64,000 bases of DNA. It comes from Prevotellaceae bacterium MN60 (GTDB taxonomy: Bacteria > Bacteroidota > Bacteroidia > Bacteroidales > Bacteroidaceae). The DNA lies in assembly GCA_900199555.1 (NCBI GenBank), contig FZQZ01000010.1, forward strand, positions 42,226 through 106,225, given 5' to 3'. Position 1 is the first letter of the stretch. Each line of letters opens with the position of its first letter. The notes below the pieces were generated by a model. The model saw only the letters and a program-made list of their open reading frames with translations, was not told the origin of the DNA and made no database searches. Below are positions 44,865 through 54,013 of this stretch, one piece after another. The position numbers and the translations under genes are program-made.

Positions 44865-45542
44865 TTACTTTGTAGTATCAGCCTCAACTAACAAGCCATC
44901 AAGCATATTAATCACACGAGAGGCATAACTAGCGTCACGCTCTGAGTGAGTAACCATAACCACTGTTGTACCTTCTTGGTTCAGTTGGGTGAGTAGTTGC
45001 ATCACTTCCAGACCATTCTTCGAATCAAGGTTACCTGTGGGCTCATCGGCAAGGATCAGTTGAGGATTCATCACTACGGCACGAGCGATAGCTACACGCT
45101 GCTGCTGACCACCAGAGAGCTGCTGTGGAAAGTGATGAGCACGATGACTGATAGCCATACGGCGCAGCACCTCCTCTACCCTCGCCTTGCGCTCTTTCTT
45201 AGGAACACCGAGATAAGTCAGTGGTAACTCTACGTTCTCTTCTACGTTGAGTTCGTCAATCAGGTTGAAGCTCTGGAACACAAAGCCTATCTTACCCTTA
45301 CGCACCTTGGTGCGCTGACTCTCTTTCAGTGAACCTACATTCTCACCATCGAGCAGATACTGTCCGCTGGTAGGATTGTCGAGCAATCCCAGAATGTTGA
45401 GCAGTGTTGACTTGCCACAACCCGAAGGTCCCATAATGGCAACAAACTCGCCTTGCTTTACTTCAAATGATACGCCACCGAGGGCAACGGTCTCCACCTC
45501 TTCTGTGCGGAACACCTTCTGAATGTTTTCTAACTTAATCAT
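44865..45542 (-). CDS. ABC transporter ATP-binding protein (MacB/LolD type)
   Basis: The 225-residue ATPase has Walker A GPSGCGKST (38-46), Q-loop FQSFNLI, signature LSGGQQQR (142-149) and Walker B LILADEPTGN (162-171), with the switch His in VMVTHSERDA. It belongs to the MacB/LolD family, whose members power FtsX-like permeases for lipoprotein, drug or peptide export. It is the only ATPase gene for the three permease genes just upstream, so they may share it or form mixed dimers. It is the last gene of the operon that begins at about 55311. Confidence 0.96.
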   Translation of the reverse strand: MIKLENIQKVFRTEEVETVALGGVSFEVKQGEFVAIMGPSGCGKSTLLNILGLLDNPTSGQYLLDGENVGSLKESQRTKVRKGKIGFVFQSFNLIDELNVEENVELPLTYLGVPKKERKARVEEVLRRMAISHRAHHFPQQLSGGQQQRVAIARAVVMNPQLILADEPTGNLDSKNGLEVMQLLTQLNQEGTTVVMVTHSERDASYASRVINMLDGLLVEADTTK

Positions 45543-45557
45543 AATACTTTTATTTTT

Positions 45558-47927
45558 TTATTCTGTCTTTATACTTTCTACGGGGTTGGTTCTAACTGCC
45601 TTGACTATCTGGAAGCCTACAGAGAGTACTGCCACAAGGAGTGAGAAGACACAGGTGGCAGCAAATATCCATGGGCTAAGTGTGATGCGATAGCTAAAAC
45701 TATTGAGCCAGTCGTTCATGATATAATAAGAGATGGGCACGGCAATAACAAACGATACGAGCAATGGAGCGCAGAAGGTGCGCAGCATCAGCAGCGTGAC
45801 CTCTCGCGAGGTGCCACCCATAATCTTGCGGAGTCCTATCTCCTTCTGGCGCTGACGAATGAAGAACAGCGACATACCGACAAAACCCATCACGGAGATA
45901 ATGATAGCAATGATGGTGAAGAGCGAGATAATCTTCAAGGTATTCTGCTGGTTTTCAAAGGTGCTTTTCAAGTTCTCCTCAAAATCACAAACATACCACT
46001 CCACATCGCTTTCAGGCACTCCTTGTTTTTTCAGTATTTCCATAAAAGCAGTTTTGGCATTCTTGTCGCCATTGGTCTTAACAAGGAAACTGGGATTTTC
46101 CACATGATCCTGCAACTGAATGGCATAAGGTTCATAGTCTTGAAGAATATTGATGCGGTGGAAATCCTTAATGACACCTGCTATGGGAACTATCTTACCA
46201 TCGCCCCAATCCATTTCTCGGTCTTTATCCGTATACTCCATTTGACGCATCGCATTCTCATTCAAGTAATAGCCATCATCTGTGAGACCAAAGTCTTTCA
46301 ATACTTCAAGACCATAGAGTTTGAAAGCAACACTATCCAAATCAGCCAAGAACAGGTTTACATATTTGTCATCGTGTTTAATAGTGCGCATACTACTATT
46401 AAATCCACAAAGGGTGGTGCCATGGAATTCGCCGACTTGTTCTACGAAAGGCATCTTCTCCAACTGGCTCCTGACAGTCTGTTGGTTACCATTAGGAGTA
46501 ACATAGAAGAGGTTCTTGGTATTAAAGCCCAATGGTGCATGGATGAGGTGATTGAGCTGTAGCCAAATGACCAGAGCCGCACTTAACATCACTACAGAGA
46601 TAACATTCTGCAGGATGATGAATGCCTTGCCTAACACCATCTTAGAACGATAACGGAAGGAACCCTTCACAATGTCAATAGGCTGATAACGCGAGAGTTG
46701 CCACGAAGGCAGGATGCCCGAGATAATGCCTATCAACAAGATAAAGCCAAGACAAACACTGGCTGTACCGATATTGATATCTTTCATCAAGACTATCTTT
46801 CCTTGGAACAGCTCGGCAACATCATCCTGAAAGTATAATGCCAATGCGAAACCAACAGCAAAAGACACTGCAACCATTAGCGTTGATTCGGCTATCAGTT
46901 TCAGCGAGATATCATGTTGGTTGCTGCCAAAGAGTTTTCTGGTAGCCATCTCCTTGGCACGGAAGCCAGTATTTGCCACAGTCAGATTGATATAGTTGCT
47001 TACTGCAAAAAACAGGATAGCCAATACGGCTGCCAACAGGATGTGCAAGCGTGTCTTATCACCTTTCAGCATGCCAGCACCATTATTTTGCGGAGCAAAC
47101 ATAATATCCGTCAATGGTGTTATGTTGAACTTGTGTGCTCCTTTCTGGCTCCACAGCATATAGTTTTTTGAAAGATGATTCTCTACTACCTTTATCTTGG
47201 CATCAAACGTTGTTTCTGGCTTAAGCATCATAAAAGCCTTGCAGGAACCATTGGAGCCATAGGCAAAGGCATCGTTAGTGAGCTTATAGCCCATCACCTG
47301 AGGATAGCGTTCCATACTAACTATCATCTGTGTCTCGTTGGGCAACACGGTGCGGTCGAAATCCTCGGCTACGGCACTAACAGTATAAACCAAGGTACTG
47401 TCGTAAGGATCTACATCGTTCATATGCACATGGCGGTCGCCAACTATCTGAAGAGATTCTCCAATAGGATTCTTTTCACCAAACATTCGTTTAGCCAATC
47501 GCTCTGTGATGACGCACTTATCAGGTGCATCAAGTGCCGTATTAGGATTACCCTTAACCATCTCGAAGTTGAAGAAGTTGAAGAATGTGGAGTCAACCAT
47601 CATGATGATGGACTGGTCATATCCCCCAGACTTAACCTCTTGTTCGCCATATTTGATACGTCCACTTTGGCTAAACACGCAGCAGGTCTGTTCTATCTCA
47701 GGACACATCTCACGAATCTCGCGAGCTGCTTGAGGCCACATAAAGAAGTCCTCCTCATCGCCCATCAGATAGATGCGGTCAGCATTCTTATGCCAAGCAT
47801 CAATGCTATACTGACGCCAGGCATAATCGCCCAACAGGATGATGAACATCAGCGATACCACTAATCCTGCTACATTGATAAATGTATATAATTTGTTGCG
47901 CGAAAGGAATCTAAAATAACTTTTCAT
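45558..47927 (-). CDS. FtsX/MacB-type ABC permease, paralogue 1 (promoter-distal)
   Basis: The 789-residue protein has an N-terminal membrane segment (LYTFINVAGLVVSLMFIILLGDYAW), a MacB periplasmic core (about 45-275), three membrane segments with the LFGSNQHDISLKLIAESTLMVAV and LPSWQLSRYQPIDIVKGSFR region (about 290-440), a second periplasmic part (about 455-640) and a C-terminal FtsX domain (LFTIIAIIISVMGFVGMSLFFIRQRQKEIGLRKIMGGTSREVTLLMLRTF and on). This is the doubled Bacteroidota permease form. Its last roughly 400 bp are nearly identical to those of the other two paralogues, while the periplasmic parts differ. It probably couples ATPase energy to a TolC-adaptor pathway. Confidence 0.93.
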   Translation of the reverse strand: MKSYFRFLSRNKLYTFINVAGLVVSLMFIILLGDYAWRQYSIDAWHKNADRIYLMGDEEDFFMWPQAAREIREMCPEIEQTCCVFSQSGRIKYGEQEVKSGGYDQSIIMMVDSTFFNFFNFEMVKGNPNTALDAPDKCVITERLAKRMFGEKNPIGESLQIVGDRHVHMNDVDPYDSTLVYTVSAVAEDFDRTVLPNETQMIVSMERYPQVMGYKLTNDAFAYGSNGSCKAFMMLKPETTFDAKIKVVENHLSKNYMLWSQKGAHKFNITPLTDIMFAPQNNGAGMLKGDKTRLHILLAAVLAILFFAVSNYINLTVANTGFRAKEMATRKLFGSNQHDISLKLIAESTLMVAVSFAVGFALALYFQDDVAELFQGKIVLMKDINIGTASVCLGFILLIGIISGILPSWQLSRYQPIDIVKGSFRYRSKMVLGKAFIILQNVISVVMLSAALVIWLQLNHLIHAPLGFNTKNLFYVTPNGNQQTVRSQLEKMPFVEQVGEFHGTTLCGFNSSMRTIKHDDKYVNLFLADLDSVAFKLYGLEVLKDFGLTDDGYYLNENAMRQMEYTDKDREMDWGDGKIVPIAGVIKDFHRINILQDYEPYAIQLQDHVENPSFLVKTNGDKNAKTAFMEILKKQGVPESDVEWYVCDFEENLKSTFENQQNTLKIISLFTIIAIIISVMGFVGMSLFFIRQRQKEIGLRKIMGGTSREVTLLMLRTFCAPLLVSFVIAVPISYYIMNDWLNSFSYRITLSPWIFAATCVFSLLVAVLSVGFQIVKAVRTNPVESIKTE

Positions 47928-50760
47928 ATTACAGGTTTTTATTCTGTCTTAATACTTTCTACTGGGTTGGTTCTAACTGCCTTGACTATCTGGAAGCCTA
48001 CAGAGAGTACTGCCACAAGGAGTGAGAAGACACAGGTGGCAGCAAATATCCATGGGCTAAGTGTGATGCGATAGCTGAAATTGCTGAGCCAGTCGTTCAT
48101 GATATAATAAGAGATGGGCACGGCAATGACAAACGATACGAGCAATGGAGCGCAGAAGGTGCGCAGCATCAGCAGCGTCACCTCTCGCGAGGTGCCACCC
48201 ATAATCTTGCGGAGTCCTATCTCCTTCTGGCGCTGACGAATGAAGAACAGCGACATGCCTACAAAGCCCATCACGGAGATAATGATAGCAATGATGGTGA
48301 AGAGCGAGATAATCTGCAAGGTATTCCGCTGGTCTTCGAAAGAGTTTTCTACATCCTCATGTAAGCTTCTAAGAGAATGTTCGAGATCCCCTTCGGGACA
48401 TCCTAAATCCGTTAGTACTTCTGCAAAGGCAGCTTTAGCCCGCTTATCGCCATTGGTTTTAATCAAATAAGAGGCAAATCTATGATTATTAGACTCTTTT
48501 ATCCTAATTGCATAAGGATCATAGTCACGCAGTACATTGATAAGATGGAAATTCTTTAAGACGCCAGCAATAGGAACGATACTGTCTCCAAACAGTTTTA
48601 ATTCATGATTCTCTATCTTATTTGCGTATAATTGCATAGCCTTCTCATTCAGATACATGCCATCATTAGTAGGACCATAGTCCTCAAGTATCTCCAATCC
48701 ATAGATATTGAATGCAGTGCTGTCTAAAGTTATATCTACCATAGCACCAAGGTCTGAGTCAAAAATATTTATGTCATCCGTGAATGCTTCTCCAAAATAG
48801 CATGTACCAATTTTCTCCACAAAAGGCATTTTCTCCAGTCTATCCCTTATTTTTATCGCATTATCCTCACAGGTCGTTTCAGTACCAAAAATTCTTAGAT
48901 AAAAAAGATTCTCGGTATTATATCCCAATGGTGCATCAATCAGGTGATGAAGTTGCAGCCAAACAACGAGCGACATCGTAAGCATAACAACTGTCACAAC
49001 ATTCTGCAAGATGATAAACACCTTACCCAGCACCATCTTGGAATGGTAGCGGAAATTGCCTTTCACAATGTCGATGGGCTGGAAACGAGCCATCTGCAAT
49101 GAAGGCATGATGCCAGAGAGAATACCTACCAACAGGATAAAACCGACGCATATGGATGCTGTAATCAGATTGAAATCACTAACGAGGTCTATCTCTCCTC
49201 TAAACAGGTTGGATGCATCTTGTTGGAAACAGAATGCCATAAACAAGCCAATAGCGAAAGCAATAGCCACCATCAGCGTAGATTCTGCTATCAACTTCAA
49301 CGTGATTCTCCACTGATTACTGCCAAAGAGTCTGCGCGTGGCCATTTCTTTAGCACGGAAGCCAGTATTGGCTACTGTTAGGTTTATATAGTTGCTAATG
49401 GCAAAGAAGAGAATGGCGAGCACTGCCGTCAACAAGATGTAATAGCGCGTCTTGTCTCCCTTTACCATACGATTGCCATCGTTCTGTGGTGCAAACTTGA
49501 TATCTGTGAGCGGAGTCATCGTAAATTCATGATGTTTCTTCCCTCCAAAAGTCTGCTCAGTCCATACGCGATAATTTTTAGTCAGATAATCATTCACCGA
49601 TTTTATTTTTCCTTCGAAGGATGCACCTGGTCGTAACATTACAAAAGCTCTATGCGCACCAACTTCGTACATCAAATCAAAATTATTATCAACAAGAGGA
49701 AAGCCTACTATCTGCGCACAACGTGCAGTATTGACGATGACTTTTGTTTCATGGGGTAGCACGGTATGCTCGAAGTCTTCTACTACGGCACTGACAGTAT
49801 ATGATAAGGTTTCTATTTGGGTATAGACCACACGTTCACCCAATCCTCGAATTTGCAGTGATTCTCCGATAGGATTCTTATCGCCATAAAGACTTCTTGC
49901 CAAACTTTCCGTGATAACACACTTGTCTGGTGCATCAAGAGCCGTCTTCGCATCACCTTCTATCAGTTGGAAATCGAAGAACTGAAAAAAGTTAGAGTCA
50001 GCCAACATGACGTTGCTTTTTTTCTCATCACGGTAATCAAATTTATCTTCCCGTTGACCAGAGGTGATTGAAGCGCGAGCGTTTACTACATGGCACACCT
50101 GCTCTATCTCTGGATACATCTTCTGGATAGCATCTACAGCCTCAGGCATTATCTTGAAGTCAGCTTGGCTACCCATCAGGTAAATACGGTCGGCATTCTT
50201 GTGCCATGTGTCAATGCGATACTGGCGCCAAGTATAGTCGCCAATCAGGATGATAAACATCATCGATACAATCAAGCCAGACACATTGATGAATGTGTAG
50301 AGCTTGTTGCGGGAAAGGAATTTCAGGTAACTTTTCATATTACAGGTTTTTATTCTGTCTTAATACTTTCTACTGGGTTGGTTCTAACTGTCTTGACTAT
50401 CTGGAAGCCTACAGAGAGTACTGCCACAAGGAGTGAGAAGACACAGGTGGCAGCAAATATCCATGGACTAAGTGTGATGCGATAGCTGAAATTGCAGAGC
50501 CAGTCGTTCATGATATAATAAGAGATGGGCACGGCAATAACAAACGACACGAGCAATGGAGCGCAGAAGGTGCGCAGCATCAGCAGCGTGACCTCTCGCG
50601 AAGTGCCACCCATAATCTTGCGGAGTCCTATCTCCTTCTGGCGCTGACGAATGAAGAACAGCGACATACCGACAAAGCCCATCACGGAGATAATGATAGC
50701 AATGACGGTGAAGAGCGAGATAATCTGCAAGGTATTCCGCTGGTCTTCGAAGGTCTTGGC
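45561..50760. repeat. near-identical 3' tracts shared by three permease genes
   Basis: The segments at about 45561-45960, 47942-48342 and 50353-50753 are almost the same sequence (a few per cent differences, mostly silent), whereas the periplasmic parts encoded between them differ greatly. Paralogues 1 and 3 also share the segments near 46080-46129/50878-50927 and 47790-47927/52579-52716. Confidence 0.85.
47939..50338 (-). CDS. FtsX/MacB-type ABC permease, paralogue 2 (middle)
   Basis: The 799-residue protein has the same layout as its neighbours: N-terminal membrane segment (FINVSGLIVSMMFIILIGDYTW), periplasmic domain, central membrane region (LFGSNQWRITLKLIAESTLMVAIAFAIGLFMAF), second periplasmic part (about 455-650) and C-terminal FtsX domain. 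Its periplasmic domains are the most divergent of the three (for example IKIRDRLEKMPFVEKIGTCYFGEAF). The 11-bp gaps on either side, with the same CATATTACAGG sequence, show tandem duplication. The 3' end matches the other copies almost base for base. Confidence 0.93.
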   Translation of the reverse strand: MKSYLKFLSRNKLYTFINVSGLIVSMMFIILIGDYTWRQYRIDTWHKNADRIYLMGSQADFKIMPEAVDAIQKMYPEIEQVCHVVNARASITSGQREDKFDYRDEKKSNVMLADSNFFQFFDFQLIEGDAKTALDAPDKCVITESLARSLYGDKNPIGESLQIRGLGERVVYTQIETLSYTVSAVVEDFEHTVLPHETKVIVNTARCAQIVGFPLVDNNFDLMYEVGAHRAFVMLRPGASFEGKIKSVNDYLTKNYRVWTEQTFGGKKHHEFTMTPLTDIKFAPQNDGNRMVKGDKTRYYILLTAVLAILFFAISNYINLTVANTGFRAKEMATRRLFGSNQWRITLKLIAESTLMVAIAFAIGLFMAFCFQQDASNLFRGEIDLVSDFNLITASICVGFILLVGILSGIMPSLQMARFQPIDIVKGNFRYHSKMVLGKVFIILQNVVTVVMLTMSLVVWLQLHHLIDAPLGYNTENLFYLRIFGTETTCEDNAIKIRDRLEKMPFVEKIGTCYFGEAFTDDINIFDSDLGAMVDITLDSTAFNIYGLEILEDYGPTNDGMYLNEKAMQLYANKIENHELKLFGDSIVPIAGVLKNFHLINVLRDYDPYAIRIKESNNHRFASYLIKTNGDKRAKAAFAEVLTDLGCPEGDLEHSLRSLHEDVENSFEDQRNTLQIISLFTIIAIIISVMGFVGMSLFFIRQRQKEIGLRKIMGGTSREVTLLMLRTFCAPLLVSFVIAVPISYYIMNDWLSNFSYRITLSPWIFAATCVFSLLVAVLSVGFQIVKAVRTNPVESIKTE

Positions 50761-52716
50761 CACATCCTCTTCCATACTAACGACATACCATTCCAATTGT
50801 TCCTCAGGTACATCCAATTCTCTCATCATGTCGATGAAAGCAGCCTTAGCCTGTCTATCGCCATTAGTCTTAACAAGGAAACTGGGATTTTCCACATGAT
50901 CCTGCAACTGAATGGCATAAGGATCAGCTTCATGTAACACGTTGACGTTATGGAATTCCTTGATAATACCGTTAAGAGGCACCTTCTCATCTGCGCCCAT
51001 AGGCATTTCGCGGGCATCATCCTTCAACGCCAACTTACGTTTGGCTGCCTCGTTTATATAGTAGCCATCACTATTGTTTCCATTATTCTTAAGCAGCTCC
51101 AGACCATAGAGGTTGAAGGCAGTAGAATCCATAGCAGTTGCAAACATACTCACAACATTACCATCGAGCATGATGCCAATCATGACACTAAAACCGCTTG
51201 AAGTAAAAGCAGCTCCGTTTAACTCTCCAATACGCTCTACAAAGGGCATCTTCTCCAACTTATTTCTTATCATCTGGCTCTTACCCTGTGGTGCATCCAC
51301 ATAGTAGAGGTTCTTGGTGTTGTAGCCTAACGGCGCATGAATAAGATGGTTCAACTGCAGCCAGATAACCAAACTGGCAGTAAGCATAGTGACAGTAATG
51401 ACATTCTGCAAAACGATGAACAAACGTCCCAACACCATTTTTGAGCGGAAACGGAAATTACCCTTCACAATGTCGATGGGCTGAAAACGTGACATTTGCC
51501 ACGACGGCAGGACACCTGAGATGATACCAACCAACAGGATAAAGCCAAGACAAACGCTCACACTGCCTATATTGATATCGTCGACCAAGGCTATCTTACC
51601 CTTAAACAGGTTGGCTGCATCTTGCTCAAAGATGACCGCCAACGCCAGTCCTATAGCAAAAGAAACAGCCACCATCAATGTCGACTCGGCAATCAGTACC
51701 AACGATATTCTATGCTGACTACTACCAAACAAACGTCGAGTAGCCATCTCCTTAGCACGGAAGCCTGTATTGGCAACCGTTAGGTTAATATAGTTGCTAA
51801 TGGCAAAGAAAAGGATGGCCAACACAGCTGCCAGCATGATACGCAGTCGTGTCTTGTCGCCTTTCAACACGCCCTTACCATCATTCTGTGGCGCAAACAT
51901 GATATCTTTAAGAGGAACGATGCTTACCTTAAACTCCTCGAAAATTGGAGGATAATGCTTGGCAATAAAGTCGTTGATGGTTTTCTTCTTGCTATCGAGT
52001 GTCATACCAGGGCGAAGCATGAAAAAGCATTTGCAAGATCCCCCAGAACTGTAAGCAAACCCGTAATTATCGAACTTATACCCCTCTATCTGTGGATAGC
52101 GCTCTGCACTGGCAATAACCTGTATTTCATTAGGCAGTGCCGTATAGTCGAAATTCTTGGCTACAGCACTAATGGTATATACCAAGGTACTATCGTAAAT
52201 GGTATTGCTTGGATCCACTTCGCGATTGCCCATAATCTGCAAGGGCTCGCCAATAGGGTCTTTATCGCCAAAGAGGCGTTTGGCCAGGCGTTCAGTAATA
52301 ACACACTTGTTGGGGGCATCTAAAGCCGTCTGCCTGTAGCCCTCTATTAACGGGAAGTCGAAGAACTGGAAGAATGTAGAGTCGACCAGCAAGACAGAAC
52401 CACATCCCTTATCATCGTCTTTTACCTCCAAATGATGATACTTGATCTTACATCTTGAGCTCATCACACAGCATTTCTGCTCAATCTCAGGACACATATC
52501 CCTTATCTGAGCGGCAGCATCAGGAAACATGGCAAACGACGTTTCGCCGCCTATCAGACAAATACGATCAGCATTCTTATGCCAAGCATCAATGCTATAC
52601 TGACGCCAGGCATAATCGCCCAACAGGATGATGAACATCAGCGAGATCAGCAATCCTGCTACATTGATAAATGTATATAATTTGTTGCGCGAAAGGAATC
52701 TAAAATAACTTTTCAT
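50350..52716 (-). CDS. FtsX/MacB-type ABC permease, paralogue 3 (promoter-proximal)
   Basis: The 788-residue protein shares the doubled permease layout: N-terminal segment (FINVAGLLISLMFIILLGDYAW), periplasmic domain with VSIVPLKDIMFAPQNDGKG, central membrane segments (LFGSSQHRISLVLIAESTLMVAV), second periplasmic part and C-terminal FtsX domain. It shares with paralogue 1 an identical tract of about 50 bp in the second periplasmic part (near 50878-50927 and 46080-46129) and the same 5' end, and with paralogue 2 the 3' end. This patchwork suggests recombination among the three genes. It follows the adaptor gene after 43 bp. Confidence 0.93.
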   Translation of the reverse strand: MKSYFRFLSRNKLYTFINVAGLLISLMFIILLGDYAWRQYSIDAWHKNADRICLIGGETSFAMFPDAAAQIRDMCPEIEQKCCVMSSRCKIKYHHLEVKDDDKGCGSVLLVDSTFFQFFDFPLIEGYRQTALDAPNKCVITERLAKRLFGDKDPIGEPLQIMGNREVDPSNTIYDSTLVYTISAVAKNFDYTALPNEIQVIASAERYPQIEGYKFDNYGFAYSSGGSCKCFFMLRPGMTLDSKKKTINDFIAKHYPPIFEEFKVSIVPLKDIMFAPQNDGKGVLKGDKTRLRIMLAAVLAILFFAISNYINLTVANTGFRAKEMATRRLFGSSQHRISLVLIAESTLMVAVSFAIGLALAVIFEQDAANLFKGKIALVDDINIGSVSVCLGFILLVGIISGVLPSWQMSRFQPIDIVKGNFRFRSKMVLGRLFIVLQNVITVTMLTASLVIWLQLNHLIHAPLGYNTKNLYYVDAPQGKSQMIRNKLEKMPFVERIGELNGAAFTSSGFSVMIGIMLDGNVVSMFATAMDSTAFNLYGLELLKNNGNNSDGYYINEAAKRKLALKDDAREMPMGADEKVPLNGIIKEFHNVNVLHEADPYAIQLQDHVENPSFLVKTNGDRQAKAAFIDMMRELDVPEEQLEWYVVSMEEDVAKTFEDQRNTLQIISLFTVIAIIISVMGFVGMSLFFIRQRQKEIGLRKIMGGTSREVTLLMLRTFCAPLLVSFVIAVPISYYIMNDWLCNFSYRITLSPWIFAATCVFSLLVAVLSVGFQIVKTVRTNPVESIKTE

Positions 52717-52759
52717 ATTGTATTATTCGTTTTTTGTTTCTAAGAATATTCATAATGGT

Positions 52760-54013
52760 TTACTTAATAACTAATACTTCTTTATCTTTGAATGCCTCAT
52801 AGCCACTGGTGACTACACGTTCGCCAGGCTCCAAGCCTTCGAGGACTTCGTAATACTGTGGATTCTGACGCCCCACACGAATGTTGCGACGATAGGCTTT
52901 CTTGCCACTCTTGTCGAGCACGAATATCCATTGGCCTCCTGTGGTTTGGAAGAAGGTGCCACGAGGAATCATAATGGCTTGCTCGGGCTGGCCTAACTCT
53001 AAGTCGATATAATAGGTCTGACCAGAACGGATATTCTCAGGACGCTCGCCTTTGAAGATGAAGTCGCAACGGAACTTACCACTACGCACTTCTGGATAAA
53101 CCTTGCGCACCTGCAACTGGTATTGCTTGTCGCCACGAGTGAAAGTGCCCACCAGTCCCTGACGAACGCGATCAATATAGTGCTCGTCAATCTCTGCCTG
53201 CACCTTATAATCAGAGAGGTCGTTCAGCTGACCAATCTTTTGTCCAGCTGCAATGCTCTGACCTAACTCCACTTCAAGCAGTCCGAGCTCGCCATCAATA
53301 GCAGAGCGAATCTCCAGTTTGTCTTTGCGCTGACGCACCATTACTACGTTGTTGCGCATATTCTGAAGGTTATCTTCCATCTGGTCCATCTGAACAGTGC
53401 GATAGATGGAATCCTGCTTGAGGCGCTTAGTCACCAGCGAACGCTTCTTGGCAGAGAGCTGATAGTCTTCTTGCGACTTCAGGAAGTCTTCCTTACTAAT
53501 CAGTTTCTCCTGATAGAGTCGCTTGTTCTGCTCATAGGTGCGCTGCAAACGACGGATATCCATATCCAGCTGTGCCTTCTCCGTCTGGTTGTTCAGTCGG
53601 TCTTGTTCCATAGCCACCTGGGTATTGCGTAGCATGTTCTGCTTCTCTGCCAGTTCTGCCTCGGCATTGAGTATCTGAAGGTCGAGCGAAGAATTACTGA
53701 GGCGGACAATGACATCGCCCTTATGTACCATCGTACCTTCTTCCGCCACCTTCTCCATCACGATGCCACCTTCCTCGGGCGAAATCTGAACTACCTGGAT
53801 AGGCATCACATGTCCGTTGGTGCGAACATAGTCTTTAAACTCAGCATGTTGCACATTGCTGATGGTCAATTCATCCTGATTGACTTTCAGTGTAGAGGCA
53901 TGATTGCCAAACAATAGCCATAAAACAAGCACCAGCAAGAAGCAGCCGCCTGCCATATAGGGCCAATATCTCAATAGTCTTTGTGTTTTGGTTTTTTCTA
54001 TTACTCTGTCCAT
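52760..54013 (-). CDS. periplasmic adaptor (HlyD/MacA-like membrane fusion protein)
   Basis: From the ATG at 54013 (MDRVIEKTKTQRLLRYWPYMAGG) the protein has 417 residues. It has an N-terminal membrane anchor (GGCFLLVLVLWLLFG, about 21-35), the biotinyl-lipoyl half (VQISPEEGGIVMEKVAEEGTMVHKGDVIVRL), a long coiled-coil hairpin (about 100-215), the second lipoyl half (RSAIDGELGLLEVELGQSI) and a beta-barrel domain, ending EGLEPGERVVTSGYEAFKDKEVLVIK. Such proteins link an inner-membrane ABC permease to TolC. Its start overlaps the TolC stop by 13 bp. The 20-codon longer frame overlaps TolC by 73 bp and is less likely. Confidence 0.92.
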   Translation of the reverse strand: MDRVIEKTKTQRLLRYWPYMAGGCFLLVLVLWLLFGNHASTLKVNQDELTISNVQHAEFKDYVRTNGHVMPIQVVQISPEEGGIVMEKVAEEGTMVHKGDVIVRLSNSSLDLQILNAEAELAEKQNMLRNTQVAMEQDRLNNQTEKAQLDMDIRRLQRTYEQNKRLYQEKLISKEDFLKSQEDYQLSAKKRSLVTKRLKQDSIYRTVQMDQMEDNLQNMRNNVVMVRQRKDKLEIRSAIDGELGLLEVELGQSIAAGQKIGQLNDLSDYKVQAEIDEHYIDRVRQGLVGTFTRGDKQYQLQVRKVYPEVRSGKFRCDFIFKGERPENIRSGQTYYIDLELGQPEQAIMIPRGTFFQTTGGQWIFVLDKSGKKAYRRNIRVGRQNPQYYEVLEGLEPGERVVTSGYEAFKDKEVLVIK

